Below are positions 8,801 through 16,972 of a stretch of DNA of 64,000 nucleotides, piece after piece. Under the pieces are notes generated by a model, which was not told the DNA's origin, made no database searches, and saw only the letters and a program-made list of their open reading frames with translations. The position numbers and the translations under genes were made by a program. Origin of the DNA: Mesobacillus jeotgali (lineage in GTDB: Bacteria; Bacillota; Bacilli; Bacillales; Cytobacillaceae); NCBI RefSeq assembly GCF_014856545.2, contig NZ_CP109811.1:4458001-4522000 (forward strand). Reading direction: 5' to 3'. Within the stretch, counting starts at the first letter, position 1, and each line of letters starts with the position of its first letter.

Positions 8801-9221
8801 TGCCACTCCCGCCGAGCGCCTCCCGATTTCTTCCCATTCATCTGTCAGTCTCCGTTTACGGTAAATATCTTCAGGCATTCATCATGTTTCAATCACTCGT
8901 AAAAACCCTTAAAATGCTTTACAATAGACGACCTTCTTCAAAACATATTCATAATCGTATGTCGAAGCAGGCACCTGGATAATACTTCTAATCCTTATAT
9001 CAGGTACAGCTAATCCATTTCAGTCTTCCACCCATGACAAATCCCGGCTTTTGCGGAGGTGATCTAATTGGGGGGAAGTTCCCTCCAATTTCCCCTTCTC
9101 TCAGAATCCACTCCCAAAAAAGCACCTAGTTCCTCTCATAAAAAATAAATTCTCACTTACCCAATAATTTGCTAATATAGGAATTAGTGCAAAATCTGCT
9201 AACCTAGGAAGGAATATAGAT
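8801..9221. other. non-coding stretch before the LCP gene
   Basis: I see no gene. An imperfect hairpin (ATTGG.GGGAA / TTCCC.CCAAT, around 9068-9091) might be a terminator remnant. The AT-rich 100 bases before 9222 should hold the LCP promoter, with an AGGAAGG ribosome binding site about 10 bases before the ATG. Confidence 0.4.
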
Positions 9222-10157
9222 ATGCGATCGAATAATAGTAAGAGTAAGAAAAAGCCTACTTGGCTTAAAGTATTGGGAATAACTATTCTTCTCCTTTTTG
9301 TTGTTGTGGGTGGATATGCTTTTTATGTGTATAATTCTTTGACAAATGCGGTTGATACGATGCATCAGCCGATTGATCGTGAGAAGTCGGAGAAGCGTCC
9401 GGCACCGGTCACTTTGGAAAAGAAGCAGCCATTTTCTGTTTTGATGATGGGAGTAGATGAGCGTGAAGGCGACCGTGGTCGTTCTGATACGTTAATTGTA
9501 CTCACTGTGAACCCAAATACAAAGACTACGAAGATGCTAAGTATCCCTCGTGATACTAGGACAGAGATCATCGGCAAAGGCTTTGACGATAAGATTAACC
9601 ATGCTTATGCTTTCGGCGGAATAGAAATGTCGATGGATACAGTTGAAAACTTCCTGAATATACCGATAGATTACTATATGCAAATCAATATGGAAGGCTT
9701 CCAGGATATTGTAGATGCAGTAGGTGGTGTAACGGTCAATAATAATCTCGATTTCACCTATGAAGGCTTCCATTTCCCGAAAGGCGAAATACTTTTAAAT
9801 GGTGAAAAAGCATTGAAGTACTCCCGGATGCGATACGAAGATCCTCGAGGTGATTTCGGCCGCCAGTCACGTCAGCGTCAAATTATTCAGGCTGTAATCA
9901 GTAAGGGAGCAAGCTTCTCATCCCTGACAAAATTTAATGAGATCTTTGAAGCTTTAGGAAAGAATATCAAAACAAACATGAAGTTCGATGAGATGGTAGA
10001 TATACAGGCAAATTATAAGGAAGCTGCTAAAAGTATTCAACAAATGGAAGTCAGCGGCAGTGGAACAAAAATTGACGGGATCTATTACTACATTGTACCC
10101 AATGAAAAAAAGCAAGGTTTACAGCAAGCGTTAAAAGAGCACTTGGAAATCAAATAA
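9222..10157 (+). CDS. LytR-CpsA-Psr (LCP) family cell-wall polymer ligase
   Basis: LCP proteins move undecaprenyl-linked glycopolymers (teichoic acids, capsule) onto peptidoglycan, acting outside the membrane. The 311-aa product has a basic N-terminus, one membrane span at about 17-35, and the LCP domain from about 70. Signature segments are visible: GVDEREGDRGRSDTL, LSIPRDTR, KINHAYAFGG, and the Arg-rich R.RQ block RYEDPRGDFGRQSRQRQII near 205-225. The length is normal for the TagU/LytR group. It stands alone between relics on the left and a riboswitch-controlled small gene on the right. Paralogues differ in polymer preference, so I give no symbol. It could serve the exopolysaccharide made by the 36-58 kb cluster. 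Confidence 0.92.
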   Translation: MRSNNSKSKKKPTWLKVLGITILLLFVVVGGYAFYVYNSLTNAVDTMHQPIDREKSEKRPAPVTLEKKQPFSVLMMGVDEREGDRGRSDTLIVLTVNPNTKTTKMLSIPRDTRTEIIGKGFDDKINHAYAFGGIEMSMDTVENFLNIPIDYYMQINMEGFQDIVDAVGGVTVNNNLDFTYEGFHFPKGEILLNGEKALKYSRMRYEDPRGDFGRQSRQRQIIQAVISKGASFSSLTKFNEIFEALGKNIKTNMKFDEMVDIQANYKEAAKSIQQMEVSGSGTKIDGIYYYIVPNEKKQGLQQALKEHLEIK

Positions 10158-10257
10158 TATTAGCCATTCATTCAGAGCATGCATAATATTCTATTTTTTT
10201 ATAAAATTAACTATTATTTGTGGTTTTTATATCCAGAAGTACTATATAATTATAACA

Positions 10258-10340
10258 ATGGCAAAATTACTGAAAAGTAATGACGCAAAGCTATAGGGGC
10301 CTCTGTCTCAGACAAAGCCTGCCAGCTACCATCAAAATAG
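10258..10340 (+). promoter_or_regulatory. class I cyclic di-GMP riboswitch (GEMM-I)
   Basis: The conserved core is present: GGCAAA, a P2 stem ATTACT with a GAAA loop and AGTAAT, then GACGCAAAGC, a P3 hairpin around GGCCTCTGTCTC, and GCCAGCTACCATC closing the aptamer. No terminator is visible between the aptamer and the small gene at 10356, whose ribosome binding site starts about 10 bases after the aptamer. Translational control is therefore the simpler guess. Confidence 0.9.
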
Positions 10341-10355
10341 ATAGGAGATTATTTG

Positions 10356-10496
10356 ATGTCAATGGAATATCAATGGCTAACGCCTGAAGCGAAGCAAAAA
10401 AAGAAACGAAGAAAACAGACGATCACGTATGGTATTTTAATTCTTCTTTCTGTATTGTTGAGTGCTATCGTAACGCTAGCAGCTAACCAAATGTAA
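10356..10496 (+). CDS. 46-aa single-span membrane peptide under c-di-GMP riboswitch control
   Basis: The peptide begins MSMEYQWLTPEAKQ, continues with a very basic stretch (KKKRRKQ) and then one hydrophobic helix (about 24-43), giving an N-in, C-out topology. The start ATG has a TAGGAGA site 8 bases upstream. The coding region is followed at once by an intrinsic terminator, so this is a monocistronic unit consisting of riboswitch, peptide and terminator. I do not recognise a family. Placement behind a c-di-GMP sensor suggests a role in the switch between motile and sessile life, or as a small regulator of a membrane enzyme. That is inference only. Confidence 0.8.
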   Translation: MSMEYQWLTPEAKQKKKRRKQTITYGILILLSVLLSAIVTLAANQM

Positions 10497-10507
10497 TTAG
10501 ACTTAGA

Positions 10508-10540
10508 GTACCTGATATATATAATATCAGGTGCTTTTTC
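10508..10540 (+). terminator. intrinsic terminator after the 46-aa peptide gene
   Basis: Arms ACCTGATAT (10510-10518) and ATATCAGGT (10524-10532) are followed by GCTTTTTC. Confidence 0.85.
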
Positions 10541-10870
10541 GTTACTCTTACTTCATCGTTATTTAATCTATACAAACTTCCTTGTTTGAATTTAAATCAC
10601 TTTTTATCTAATATAAATTACCATTAGTCAAAAAGCTGTCTTTATGTCCTTCCTTTTTTAAAAAGTCCATCGCAGTCTTGTATAGTAGCCATAATCCTAT
10701 CAAGATCTTAAACTAACTAGAAGTGATTAGCGGTTTTAAGAAGGATTGGCCCCCTCATTATAAGATCCCATTATACTGATTGGGGGCCAAAATGAAACAT
10801 AGCTCCTTATTACAACTGCATATTAAGTATGCTACGTAATACTTAAGATGCGTAGTCCTATAGATATATC
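10541..10870. other. intergenic stretch with two hairpins downstream of nanE
   Basis: No gene is seen. A strong GC-rich hairpin (TTGGCCCCC 10746-10754, GGGGGCCAA 10782-10790, 27-base loop) lacks a T-run on either strand. A perfect 8-bp inverted repeat TTAAGTAT/ATACTTAA with an 8-base spacer sits at 10826-10849. Either may mark the end of the nanE transcript. Confidence 0.45.
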
Positions 10871-11548
10871 TTACTCCATCGCATCCAAAAATCTCTTCGT
10901 TATAGTTTGCGGCCTCGTTATGGCTCCCCCAACGACTACAGCGTGGGCTCCTACTTCCAGACATCTCTTTGCCATATCCGGCGTAAGTATATTCCCTTCA
11001 GCAATAACAGGAACTTTTACTTTCGCAATCATTTCTTTAAGGATCTCAAAATCATTTTCATATAATTTCTGTCCAGCTGTTTCTTTTGTATAGCCGACCA
11101 AAGTAGTGGATACACAGTCGAACCCTAATTGCTGTGCAAACTCAGCTTCTTCAACTGTAGATACATCTGCCATCAGCAACTGTAGAGGATATTTCTGTTT
11201 TACCTCACGAAAGAATGTTTTCAGATCCATTCCATCAGGATGAATCCGATTTGTCCCATCCACTGCAATCATCTCTGCCCCGGCCAGGACGAGTTCATCG
11301 ACTTCTTTTATTGTAGGAGTTATGTACACTTCAGAATCTTGATAGTCTTGTTTGACAATCCCAATAACCGGAAGACTGACGTTTTTCTTTATCTCCTTAA
11401 TATCCACTCCTGTATTTGCCCGGATTCCGACACCACCTCCCTGTTCTGCGGCAAGGGCCATCCTACCCATGATATACGGGCTGTGCAATGGTTCATTTTC
11501 AAGTGCCTGGCATGATACAACCAGGCCTTTATGGATTTTTTTAAGCAT
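10871..11548 (-). CDS. nanE: N-acetylmannosamine-6-phosphate 2-epimerase
   Basis: NanE converts ManNAc-6-phosphate to GlcNAc-6-phosphate, feeding amino-sugar catabolism. The protein is a TIM barrel of about 225 aa. Family segments are clear: [18 protein letters not shown] at the N-terminus, [29 protein letters not shown] and, near the C-terminus, PVIAEGNI and [10 protein letters not shown]. The ATG at 11548 has GGGAGG about 10 bases upstream. A GTG just before it (11551) is equally possible. It is the last gene of the PTS transcription unit, separated from the IIA gene by a hairpin with a T-run, so it is probably expressed at a lower level. No nanA or nanK is present, which suggests ManNAc rather than sialic acid as the food source. 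Confidence 0.93.
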   Translation of the reverse strand: MLKKIHKGLVVSCQALENEPLHSPYIMGRMALAAEQGGGVGIRANTGVDIKEIKKNVSLPVIGIVKQDYQDSEVYITPTIKEVDELVLAGAEMIAVDGTNRIHPDGMDLKTFFREVKQKYPLQLLMADVSTVEEAEFAQQLGFDCVSTTLVGYTKETAGQKLYENDFEILKEMIAKVKVPVIAEGNILTPDMAKRCLEVGAHAVVVGGAITRPQTITKRFLDAME

Positions 11549-11577
11549 CACAAAGTATCCTCCCACACTTGTCTTAT

Positions 11578-11611
11578 AAAAAAGAGAAGAGCTTATTTCA
11601 TCTCTCCTCTT
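11578..11611 (-). terminator. intrinsic terminator/attenuator between PTS IIA gene and nanE
   Basis: On the minus strand, AAGAGGAGAG pairs with CTCTTCTCTT around a 10-base loop and is followed by a T-run. Because nanE follows in the same direction, it probably lets only part of the transcripts through. Confidence 0.65.
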
Positions 11612-11619
11612 AAATGTCT

Positions 11620-12075
11620 CTATTCAATTTCTTCAAGAAGCTTATAAGCTTCTTCTGTTGTCTGGGCATTGATCAAGGACGCTCTAAAGTCTTCGTTCAT
11701 TAATTTGCGGGAAAGCATTTGCAGGATTTTCAAGTGCTCGTTCCCTGCACTTTCTTCAGGTACAGCGATCATGAAGACCAGCTTCGCCAGTGAACCATCG
11801 GCACTTTTCCAATCCACTCCATCCCTCTTGATTCCAAAAGCAACCTGTGGAGTTGTTACAGCTTTTGATTTGCCATGAGGAATAGCTATGCCGAAACCGA
11901 TTCCTGTACTGCCTTCCTCTTCACGCTTCTCAATTGCTTTCCTGAATTTACGCTTTGATTTGAGCACACCTGCTCCATCAAGCTTTTCGATTAATTCATC
12001 GATAATCTCTTTTTGAGTTGAGCCATTTAGATCCGTGCTAATAAGCTCAAGGTTAGTCAAATCTGTTAATTTCAT
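11620..12075 (-). CDS. PTS fructose-family EIIA component
   Basis: This is a 151-aa cytoplasmic phosphocarrier of the fructose/mannitol (PtsN-like) EIIA fold. It takes phosphate from HPr and passes it to the EIIB domain of its transporter. The phospho-accepting histidine lies in [16 protein letters not shown] at about residue 67. The C-terminus has the usual [17 protein letters not shown] helix. The start ATG has AGGAG about 9 bases upstream. The gene lies 36 bases downstream of the IIBC gene, so the two form one transporter. Sugar specificity cannot be read from EIIA. Confidence 0.93.
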   Translation of the reverse strand: MKLTDLTNLELISTDLNGSTQKEIIDELIEKLDGAGVLKSKRKFRKAIEKREEEGSTGIGFGIAIPHGKSKAVTTPQVAFGIKRDGVDWKSADGSLAKLVFMIAVPEESAGNEHLKILQMLSRKLMNEDFRASLINAQTTEEAYKLLEEIE

Positions 12076-12111
12076 TTATAACACTCCTATCAGTTGCTAA
12101 TCAAAGTTGAT

Positions 12112-13503
12112 TTATACGTTCTTTTTCAATACGTTAACCATCAAGGCGGCTACGATAACACCAGCAATGATGCCAACGAAGTACATAACCGGGTTAGAAA
12201 TTGCTCCAAGGACAGCTACTACTGGTCCACCGTGTGGCACGTTGTTGCCAACATTAGAAAGCATTGCAATGACCGAAGCTACCATGGAACCTACCATGAT
12301 ACTTGGAATAACGCGAAGCGGATCTTTTGCCGCGAATGGAATGGCACCTTCAGTGATACCGACAAGACCCATTGCCAGTGCAGCTTTACCTGCTTCTTGT
12401 TCAGCCTTTTCGTATTTCTTTTTATTCAGTAATGTTGCAACACCCATTGCAAGAGGCGGTACACAGATTGCTGCGGCAATTGCACCCATGATCTCAGTGT
12501 TACCTGCTCCAATCATACTTGCTCCAAATAGGAAGGCAACCTTATTAACTGGACCACCCATATCAAATGCAATCATCGCTCCAAGAAGTAAAGCCAGAAC
12601 AACGCTGCTCGCGCCTTGCATTCCATTCAGGAATGAAGTCAATCCATCCATCAAGCTTGCAATCGGAGCACCGACTACGAAAATAAACAACGAAGCGATC
12701 GCTAGAGAAGCTAAAAGCGGAATAACAAGGATTGGCATGATCGGCTGAATCATCTTTGGAACCGGCCAAGTCTTAATCCATTTCGCAATATAACCAGCTA
12801 CAAAACCTGCAAGGATCCCGCCAAGGAAACCTGCACCTGCTTCACTGTCATAAAAACTTCCGTTTGCCGCGATATATCCGCCGATCATCCCAGGTGCAAG
12901 ACCAGGACGGTCAGCAATACTCATCGCAATAAAACCTGCAAGGATTGGAACCATGAATGTAAAGCCTGCTGCTCCTACACTCAGGACCTTATTCCACATA
13001 GAACCCTCTGGAATCGCCAGACCAGTTTCTGTCGGTTCACCGCCAAGTGCCAAAGCAAGAGCGATCAATAGTCCTCCTACTACAACAAATGGGATCATAT
13101 ACGATACACCGTTCATCAAGTGACGGTATACTGGATTTTGTTTGCTCTTTCTTTCTTCTTTCACTTCATTGATTGACTTAAGATCATCTTTATATTCTGG
13201 TACATTACCAGTTTCAAAGCGTTTGATTAAGTCTTCTGCTTTATGAATACCATCTTGAACACCGGTTTCAATCAGCTTCTTGCCAACAAAACGGCTTTTA
13301 TCAACTGTTTTATCTGCAGCGATGATAATGCCATCTGCTTCTGCAATTTCCGCTGCAGTGAATTCATTTTCTACTCCGATAGAACCCTGTGTCTCTACCT
13401 TCATGGCAATACCTAGCTTTTCAGCTGTCTTTTGAAGATTTTCGGCAGCCATATAAGTATGAGCTATTCCGTTTGGACAGGATGTAATCGCCAATAACTT
13501 CAT
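12112..13503 (-). CDS. PTS fructose-family EIIBC permease
   Basis: The membrane transporter of the PTS phosphorylates its sugar during uptake. The N-terminal EIIB domain (about 1-100) has the phosphocysteine at residue 9 in AITSCPNGIAHTYMA. A charged linker (about 100-125, KEERKSKQ) leads to the EIIC membrane domain (about 125-463) with roughly nine to ten spans and the family loops GGYIAANGSFYDS, AFDMGGPVNK and GITEGAIPFA. The 463-aa length is typical of fused IIBC forms whose EIIA is separate. Being fructose-family does not mean fructose is the substrate. The co-transcribed nanE and the absence of a 1-phosphofructokinase gene point to N-acetylmannosamine or a related sugar. This assignment is inference. 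Confidence 0.93.
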   Translation of the reverse strand: MKLLAITSCPNGIAHTYMAAENLQKTAEKLGIAMKVETQGSIGVENEFTAAEIAEADGIIIAADKTVDKSRFVGKKLIETGVQDGIHKAEDLIKRFETGNVPEYKDDLKSINEVKEERKSKQNPVYRHLMNGVSYMIPFVVVGGLLIALALALGGEPTETGLAIPEGSMWNKVLSVGAAGFTFMVPILAGFIAMSIADRPGLAPGMIGGYIAANGSFYDSEAGAGFLGGILAGFVAGYIAKWIKTWPVPKMIQPIMPILVIPLLASLAIASLFIFVVGAPIASLMDGLTSFLNGMQGASSVVLALLLGAMIAFDMGGPVNKVAFLFGASMIGAGNTEIMGAIAAAICVPPLAMGVATLLNKKKYEKAEQEAGKAALAMGLVGITEGAIPFAAKDPLRVIPSIMVGSMVASVIAMLSNVGNNVPHGGPVVAVLGAISNPVMYFVGIIAGVIVAALMVNVLKKNV

Positions 13504-13545
13504 TTATTTATCCCCCTGTAAAAATAAATTAATAATAATTACATC

Positions 13546-13574
13546 CTTATAGTAACGCTTACTATCCCATCCAA
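13546..13574 (-). promoter_or_regulatory. sigma-A promoter of the PTS-nanE operon
   Basis: On the minus strand a -35 TTGGAT (13569-13574) and -10 TATAAG (13546-13551) are separated by exactly 17 bases, about 45 bases before the IIBC start codon. Confidence 0.6.
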
Positions 13575-13588
13575 AAGAATTACTTTTA

Positions 13589-13601
13589 CCGTAAGTTACG
13601 G
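13589..13601. promoter_or_regulatory. palindromic operator, probably for the PRD regulator
   Basis: CCGTAA-G-TTACGG is a perfect 6-bp inverted repeat that extends imperfectly (TTACCGTAAGTTACGGCAA). It lies about 15 bases upstream of the -35 box, where an activator would bind. The adjacent MtlR/ManR-type regulator is the obvious candidate. Confidence 0.6.
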
Positions 13602-13616
13602 CAAAAATAAATTAAG

Positions 13617-13630
13617 TAAAAGCGCTTTCA
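13617..13630. promoter_or_regulatory. CcpA-binding cre box upstream of the PTS operon
   Basis: TGAAAGCGCTTTTA (minus strand) matches the Bacillus cre consensus. It sits immediately after the regulator gene and about 45 bases upstream of the -35 box, so catabolite control of the operon is likely. Confidence 0.75.
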
Positions 13631-15574
13631 CTACTTGAAGATATTCAATACTTCTTCAGGGGATGAAGTTTCACTCAATTTCTGAAGAACTAATGAATCG
13701 TCCATCAATCGTGAGATTTCTTTGAACAGCTCTTTTAACATACCCTTATTTGCATGATCTATTGCTAGCAGGAACACCACTGATACCTTGTCAATCCCCC
13801 ATTGTATCGGCTCCTGGAACAGAGCCACGGCCAGTTTAGCTTCATTAACAAAATCAGAATTTCCGTGCGGAATCGCAATGCCGCTGCCTATAACGGTAGA
13901 GGACTGCTCTTCCCGCATATACACTGATTGCTTATATTCAGGCTGTATATATCCTTTTTCTATCAGGGTATCTGAGAGTCTGCCAATGATCCCCGGCCTT
14001 GTATCCCGTTCTGAATTAATTACTATAAGTTCTTTCTCCATCAGATAGTGGATCGTAGGATATTTGTTTTCCATCTGTTCATGAACAGGATTCTCCAAAA
14101 AGTCCTTTATCTTCCGTTCCTCCTCTAACATTAAAAAAGGAGAAACGGTAATAAGCGGGACTGAACCACTTTCAAATGGAACTGTACTGATGATAAGATC
14201 TGGATTTTTATCGTTGATTTCCTTTTTAATATCTTTTATGGAAGAAGTCCCAACGATCTCAAGGTTATGGAACTTTCTTTCAAGCTTCGTCTGCATCAGC
14301 TGTGACATTCCTACTCCCATTGAGCAGACAAGCAAAACCTTCCTGTTGTTAAAGGTTTGCTTCCCGATTCTCTCCAATGAGGCCTGGAAGTGAAGAGTAA
14401 TATAGGCGATCTCATCTTCAGGAATACTTATTTGAAAGTCTTCTAATACAGTTGGAATGACATAATAAATGGTCTCAAATAACGTAAAATACATCTTTTT
14501 TATTTCATTCAGCATTGGGTTCTCTACTGGAAAAGAGTATTTTAGGCGATAAAAAGAAGTTTGCATATGCAAGGCCAATCCTATCAAAAGATGATGATCA
14601 TTGTAAAACGGATCCCCAGATACATCAGATACAGCCGAAATCAGCTTTTTTGTAAATGAAACTGCATCATGATCCAGCCTTGCCAGTTCCTCTCCTACTT
14701 TCTCCAGATCAATAGTTGAGGGATAGTAAATTTTGGCTCCAAGGATACGGAGCGTGATATAGGCAATCTCCTCCCTCGGAATTTTGATAGCCATGGTTCG
14801 TTCTATTTCCTTTACAAAGGTCTGAATCGTACTATATTCGGTTTTCTTTTCAATTTGTTCGATATCCTTTGCAGGAAGTTCAATCCTGCTTCCTTGCTTC
14901 ACTCTTTTAATAGAAATTAAAATATGAGTGACCAAGTTTTCAAGCGCCTCATCGGTAAAAGAAAATCCAAGCTCGACTTCCAATTTCCTTAACCTGCTCT
15001 TGGTAAAATCGATTTCTCCTGATTCGAATATACTCTCAACCGATTTCCGCTCCTCAGCAGCTGCTTTGATGATCATGTGGGTGACCTGCGAAAGTGCGGT
15101 GCGCCAGTCCTTTTCAACGCCAACAATTTCGATGCCATGCCCCTGTTTCTTTAATAATCGCAAATCAAACCTTGCAAGCCATTCTTCAATTTCTTCAAGC
15201 TCACTCCTGATCATAGTCTTGCTGACATAAAAATGCTCGGCAAATTCCTGTAGAGTCGAGGGGCCATCTTTCAAAAGCAGCATTTTGATGATGATTAGTT
15301 TTCTTAAAGTGTCGGAAGCCTCTCCACCGTTCATTTTCATCATTCTTTGAAGAATAGTTGCTCTTTCTTCCTGGTTACCTTCAATAAAAATCCCCAGTCC
15401 CGGTTTCCTTACCATGATTAAGTTCGTTTCCCTATTGAGCCAATCATCTATGACTTTAAAATCATTCCTGACCGTTTTTTCTGAGCAACCCGCAATGTCA
15501 GCCAACTCTTTAACCGAAAAAGTCTGCTCACTTTCCAGTAAAGCTTTCAATACCTCATAGTTTCTGCTATTCAT
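13631..15574 (-). CDS. PRD-containing PTS-dependent transcriptional activator (MtlR/ManR type)
   Basis: The 647-aa regulator has an N-terminal winged HTH (about 1-60, ELADIAGCSEKTVRNDF) and a second HTH of the Mga type (about 85-150, FAEHFYVSKTMIRSELEEI). Two PRDs follow (about 170-390) with histidine-bearing segments (LVTHILISIKR, LHMQTSFYRLKYSF, YITLHFQASLERIG). An EIIB-gat-like domain has a Cys in LVCSMGVGMSQ (about 400-410). The C-terminal EIIA domain carries its His in GSGIAIPHGNSDFV near residue 570. Phosphorylation of these sites by HPr and the cognate transporter would set its activity. It lies directly upstream of, and codirectional with, the PTS genes and probably activates them through the palindrome at 13589-13601. 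Confidence 0.92.
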   Translation of the reverse strand: MNSRNYEVLKALLESEQTFSVKELADIAGCSEKTVRNDFKVIDDWLNRETNLIMVRKPGLGIFIEGNQEERATILQRMMKMNGGEASDTLRKLIIIKMLLLKDGPSTLQEFAEHFYVSKTMIRSELEEIEEWLARFDLRLLKKQGHGIEIVGVEKDWRTALSQVTHMIIKAAAEERKSVESIFESGEIDFTKSRLRKLEVELGFSFTDEALENLVTHILISIKRVKQGSRIELPAKDIEQIEKKTEYSTIQTFVKEIERTMAIKIPREEIAYITLRILGAKIYYPSTIDLEKVGEELARLDHDAVSFTKKLISAVSDVSGDPFYNDHHLLIGLALHMQTSFYRLKYSFPVENPMLNEIKKMYFTLFETIYYVIPTVLEDFQISIPEDEIAYITLHFQASLERIGKQTFNNRKVLLVCSMGVGMSQLMQTKLERKFHNLEIVGTSSIKDIKKEINDKNPDLIISTVPFESGSVPLITVSPFLMLEEERKIKDFLENPVHEQMENKYPTIHYLMEKELIVINSERDTRPGIIGRLSDTLIEKGYIQPEYKQSVYMREEQSSTVIGSGIAIPHGNSDFVNEAKLAVALFQEPIQWGIDKVSVVFLLAIDHANKGMLKELFKEISRLMDDSLVLQKLSETSSPEEVLNIFK

Positions 15575-15705
15575 ATAATCCCTCTTACAAATCGTTTTCC
15601 CATAATTCTAGCTATATTTCATGATTTTGTCTGTGAAAAGAATTGCTTTGCGTTGTTCCTTTTGCAATACTTATAAAAAAAAGTTTATATACCGGAGGAA
15701 TTCAT

Positions 15706-16242
15706 ATGCAAAGACTGCCGCTCATAATGGCGCATTCCTTATCCAACATTCCCTCATATCCTCTCCCCGAACCTTATAAAATAAGAAGTTTTAAACAAGA
15801 TGAAGAAAAATGGGCTACCATTTTAACAAAAGCTGGTGAGTTTGATTCTATAGATACAGGGTTGGAGCGTTTCAGGCAAGAATTTGTTCCCTATCCAGAC
15901 GCCGTCAGACAAAGGGTGTTTTTTATAGAAGACGAAACCGGACAAGCCATAGGCACAGCAAGCGCATGGTTTGGTGAGCTGAATGGTGAGGAAATGGGAC
16001 GGATCCACTGGGTTGGAATCGTACCTGAACACCAGGGGAAGAAACTTGCAAAACCATTATTGACCTTCCTGCTCCAACAATTGGCCAGCATGTATGGAAA
16101 AGCGTATCTTAAAACCCAGACAACAAATCTGAAAGCTATTAATGCTTACTTGAATTTAGGATTTGAACCTTACATAAAGGATGAAAGGGAAGAAACGATT
16201 TGGGAACAAGTTTATAAAGAATTAGATATTATGAGGAAATAA
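15706..16242 (+). CDS. GNAT-family N-acetyltransferase
   Basis: The 178-aa protein has the GNAT fold: motif A VGIVPEHQGKKLAKPLL (the acetyl-CoA pyrophosphate loop, Q..GK.LAK) at about 103-120, a preceding strand with GTASAW, and the terminal strand LKAINAYLNLGFEPY. The acceptor substrate is unknown. The ATG at 15706 is chosen because GGAGGAA lies 6 bases upstream. An in-frame ATG at 15643 has no ribosome binding site. The gene is divergent from the PTS regulator and converges on the NUDIX gene across a shared terminator. Confidence 0.88.
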   Translation: MQRLPLIMAHSLSNIPSYPLPEPYKIRSFKQDEEKWATILTKAGEFDSIDTGLERFRQEFVPYPDAVRQRVFFIEDETGQAIGTASAWFGELNGEEMGRIHWVGIVPEHQGKKLAKPLLTFLLQQLASMYGKAYLKTQTTNLKAINAYLNLGFEPYIKDEREETIWEQVYKELDIMRK

Positions 16243-16287
16243 GGAGGTCATGGAGACAGTATATCTTCTAAGTCGATAAACTTGAGC

Positions 16288-16322
16288 AGAGGATATTCCC
16301 CGGATTGGGGTATATCCTCCTG
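16288..16322. terminator. bidirectional terminator between GNAT and NUDIX genes
   Basis: Arms of about 12 bp (16289-16301 and 16307-16319, GAGGATATTCCCC with a matching partner) flank a 5-base loop. It serves the convergent pair. Confidence 0.75.
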
Positions 16323-16330
16323 TTTGGTTC

Positions 16331-16864
16331 CTATTGATCGTCTGTCATGAATTTATATCGCAGAATAGCCGCAAGTCCTGCGCCGTGCTTAAATGTCCCT
16401 TCGGCAACCAGGTTCTTCAGCTCTTCCATCGTAAGAGTATGTAATTCAATTTGCTCGCTGTTTTCAAGCTTTTGTTCAGCCTTCGTCAAACCAGCGGCGG
16501 CAAAAAGAGAGATTTCCTCTGTCGTCGACCCTGGAGAAGGATAGAAGCTTCCCAGATCGAGCCAATGCTCAGCAACATAGCCTGTTTCTTCCTCAAGCTC
16601 TTTTTTTGCTATCTCAAGAGGAGAACTTCCTTCAGGTTCAATCGTCCCTGCTGGCAATTCCCATTGCCAGTCTTTAATTGCATGGCGGTATTGCTTTAGA
16701 CAGACCACCTCATGATCTTTCGTAATTGGAAGGATACAGACTCCTTTAGCGAAATCCAAATACGAAAAGGTCTTCTCTTCCTTATTCGGCAGAATAACTT
16801 TATCTACAGTGACCTTGAACCTGTCCACTTTATTCGTGCTTGATTCCTTAATATCCCATGTCAT
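16331..16864 (-). CDS. NUDIX hydrolase, ADP-ribose pyrophosphatase type
   Basis: The protein probably hydrolyses ADP-ribose or a related nucleoside diphosphate sugar. The NUDIX box is visible around residues 75-98 (GTIEPEGSSPLEIAKKELEE then ETGY), with the metal-binding E..EE. An upstream LKQYRHAIKDWQWELPAG segment is typical of the NudF/YqkG group, as is the downstream FYPSPGSTTEEISLF, where the P.G.T.E signature favours ADP-ribose. I chose the ATG at 16864, 8 bases after AAGGAGAGG. The GTG at 16873 overlaps that site. It stands as a single gene. Confidence 0.9.
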   Translation of the reverse strand: MTWDIKESSTNKVDRFKVTVDKVILPNKEEKTFSYLDFAKGVCILPITKDHEVVCLKQYRHAIKDWQWELPAGTIEPEGSSPLEIAKKELEEETGYVAEHWLDLGSFYPSPGSTTEEISLFAAAGLTKAEQKLENSEQIELHTLTMEELKNLVAEGTFKHGAGLAAILRYKFMTDDQ

Positions 16865-16920
16865 TTTCTTCACCTCTCCTTATCAGCGATAAGTACGCTA
16901 CTTTCACTCTTTGCTAAAAG

Positions 16921-16968
16921 AAAAGCAGCTGACATTTATCGCAACTCCAATGAATGTCGGCTGCTTTT
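16921..16968 (-). terminator. terminator at the end of the sugar ABC operon
   Basis: Arms AAAAGCAGCTGACATT (16921-16936) and AATGTCGGCTGCTTTT (16953-16968), closing in TTTTCTTTT on the minus strand just after manA. Confidence 0.8.
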
Positions 16969-16972
16969 GACA

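Noticed and set aside
8609..8982. Two overlapping open frames of 60-97 codons on the plus strand
   Set aside because: They run through the GlnQ/SLH relics and lack ribosome binding sites. Only short pieces resemble known proteins, so they are remnants rather than genes.
10741..10790. GC-rich hairpin as a rho-independent terminator for nanE
   Set aside because: The stem is strong, but neither side has a T-run and the loop is 27 bases, so I list it only as a hairpin.
12107..12748. A 213-codon hydrophobic frame opposite the PTS EIIC gene
   Set aside because: Antisense of a membrane protein gene, without its own start signals.
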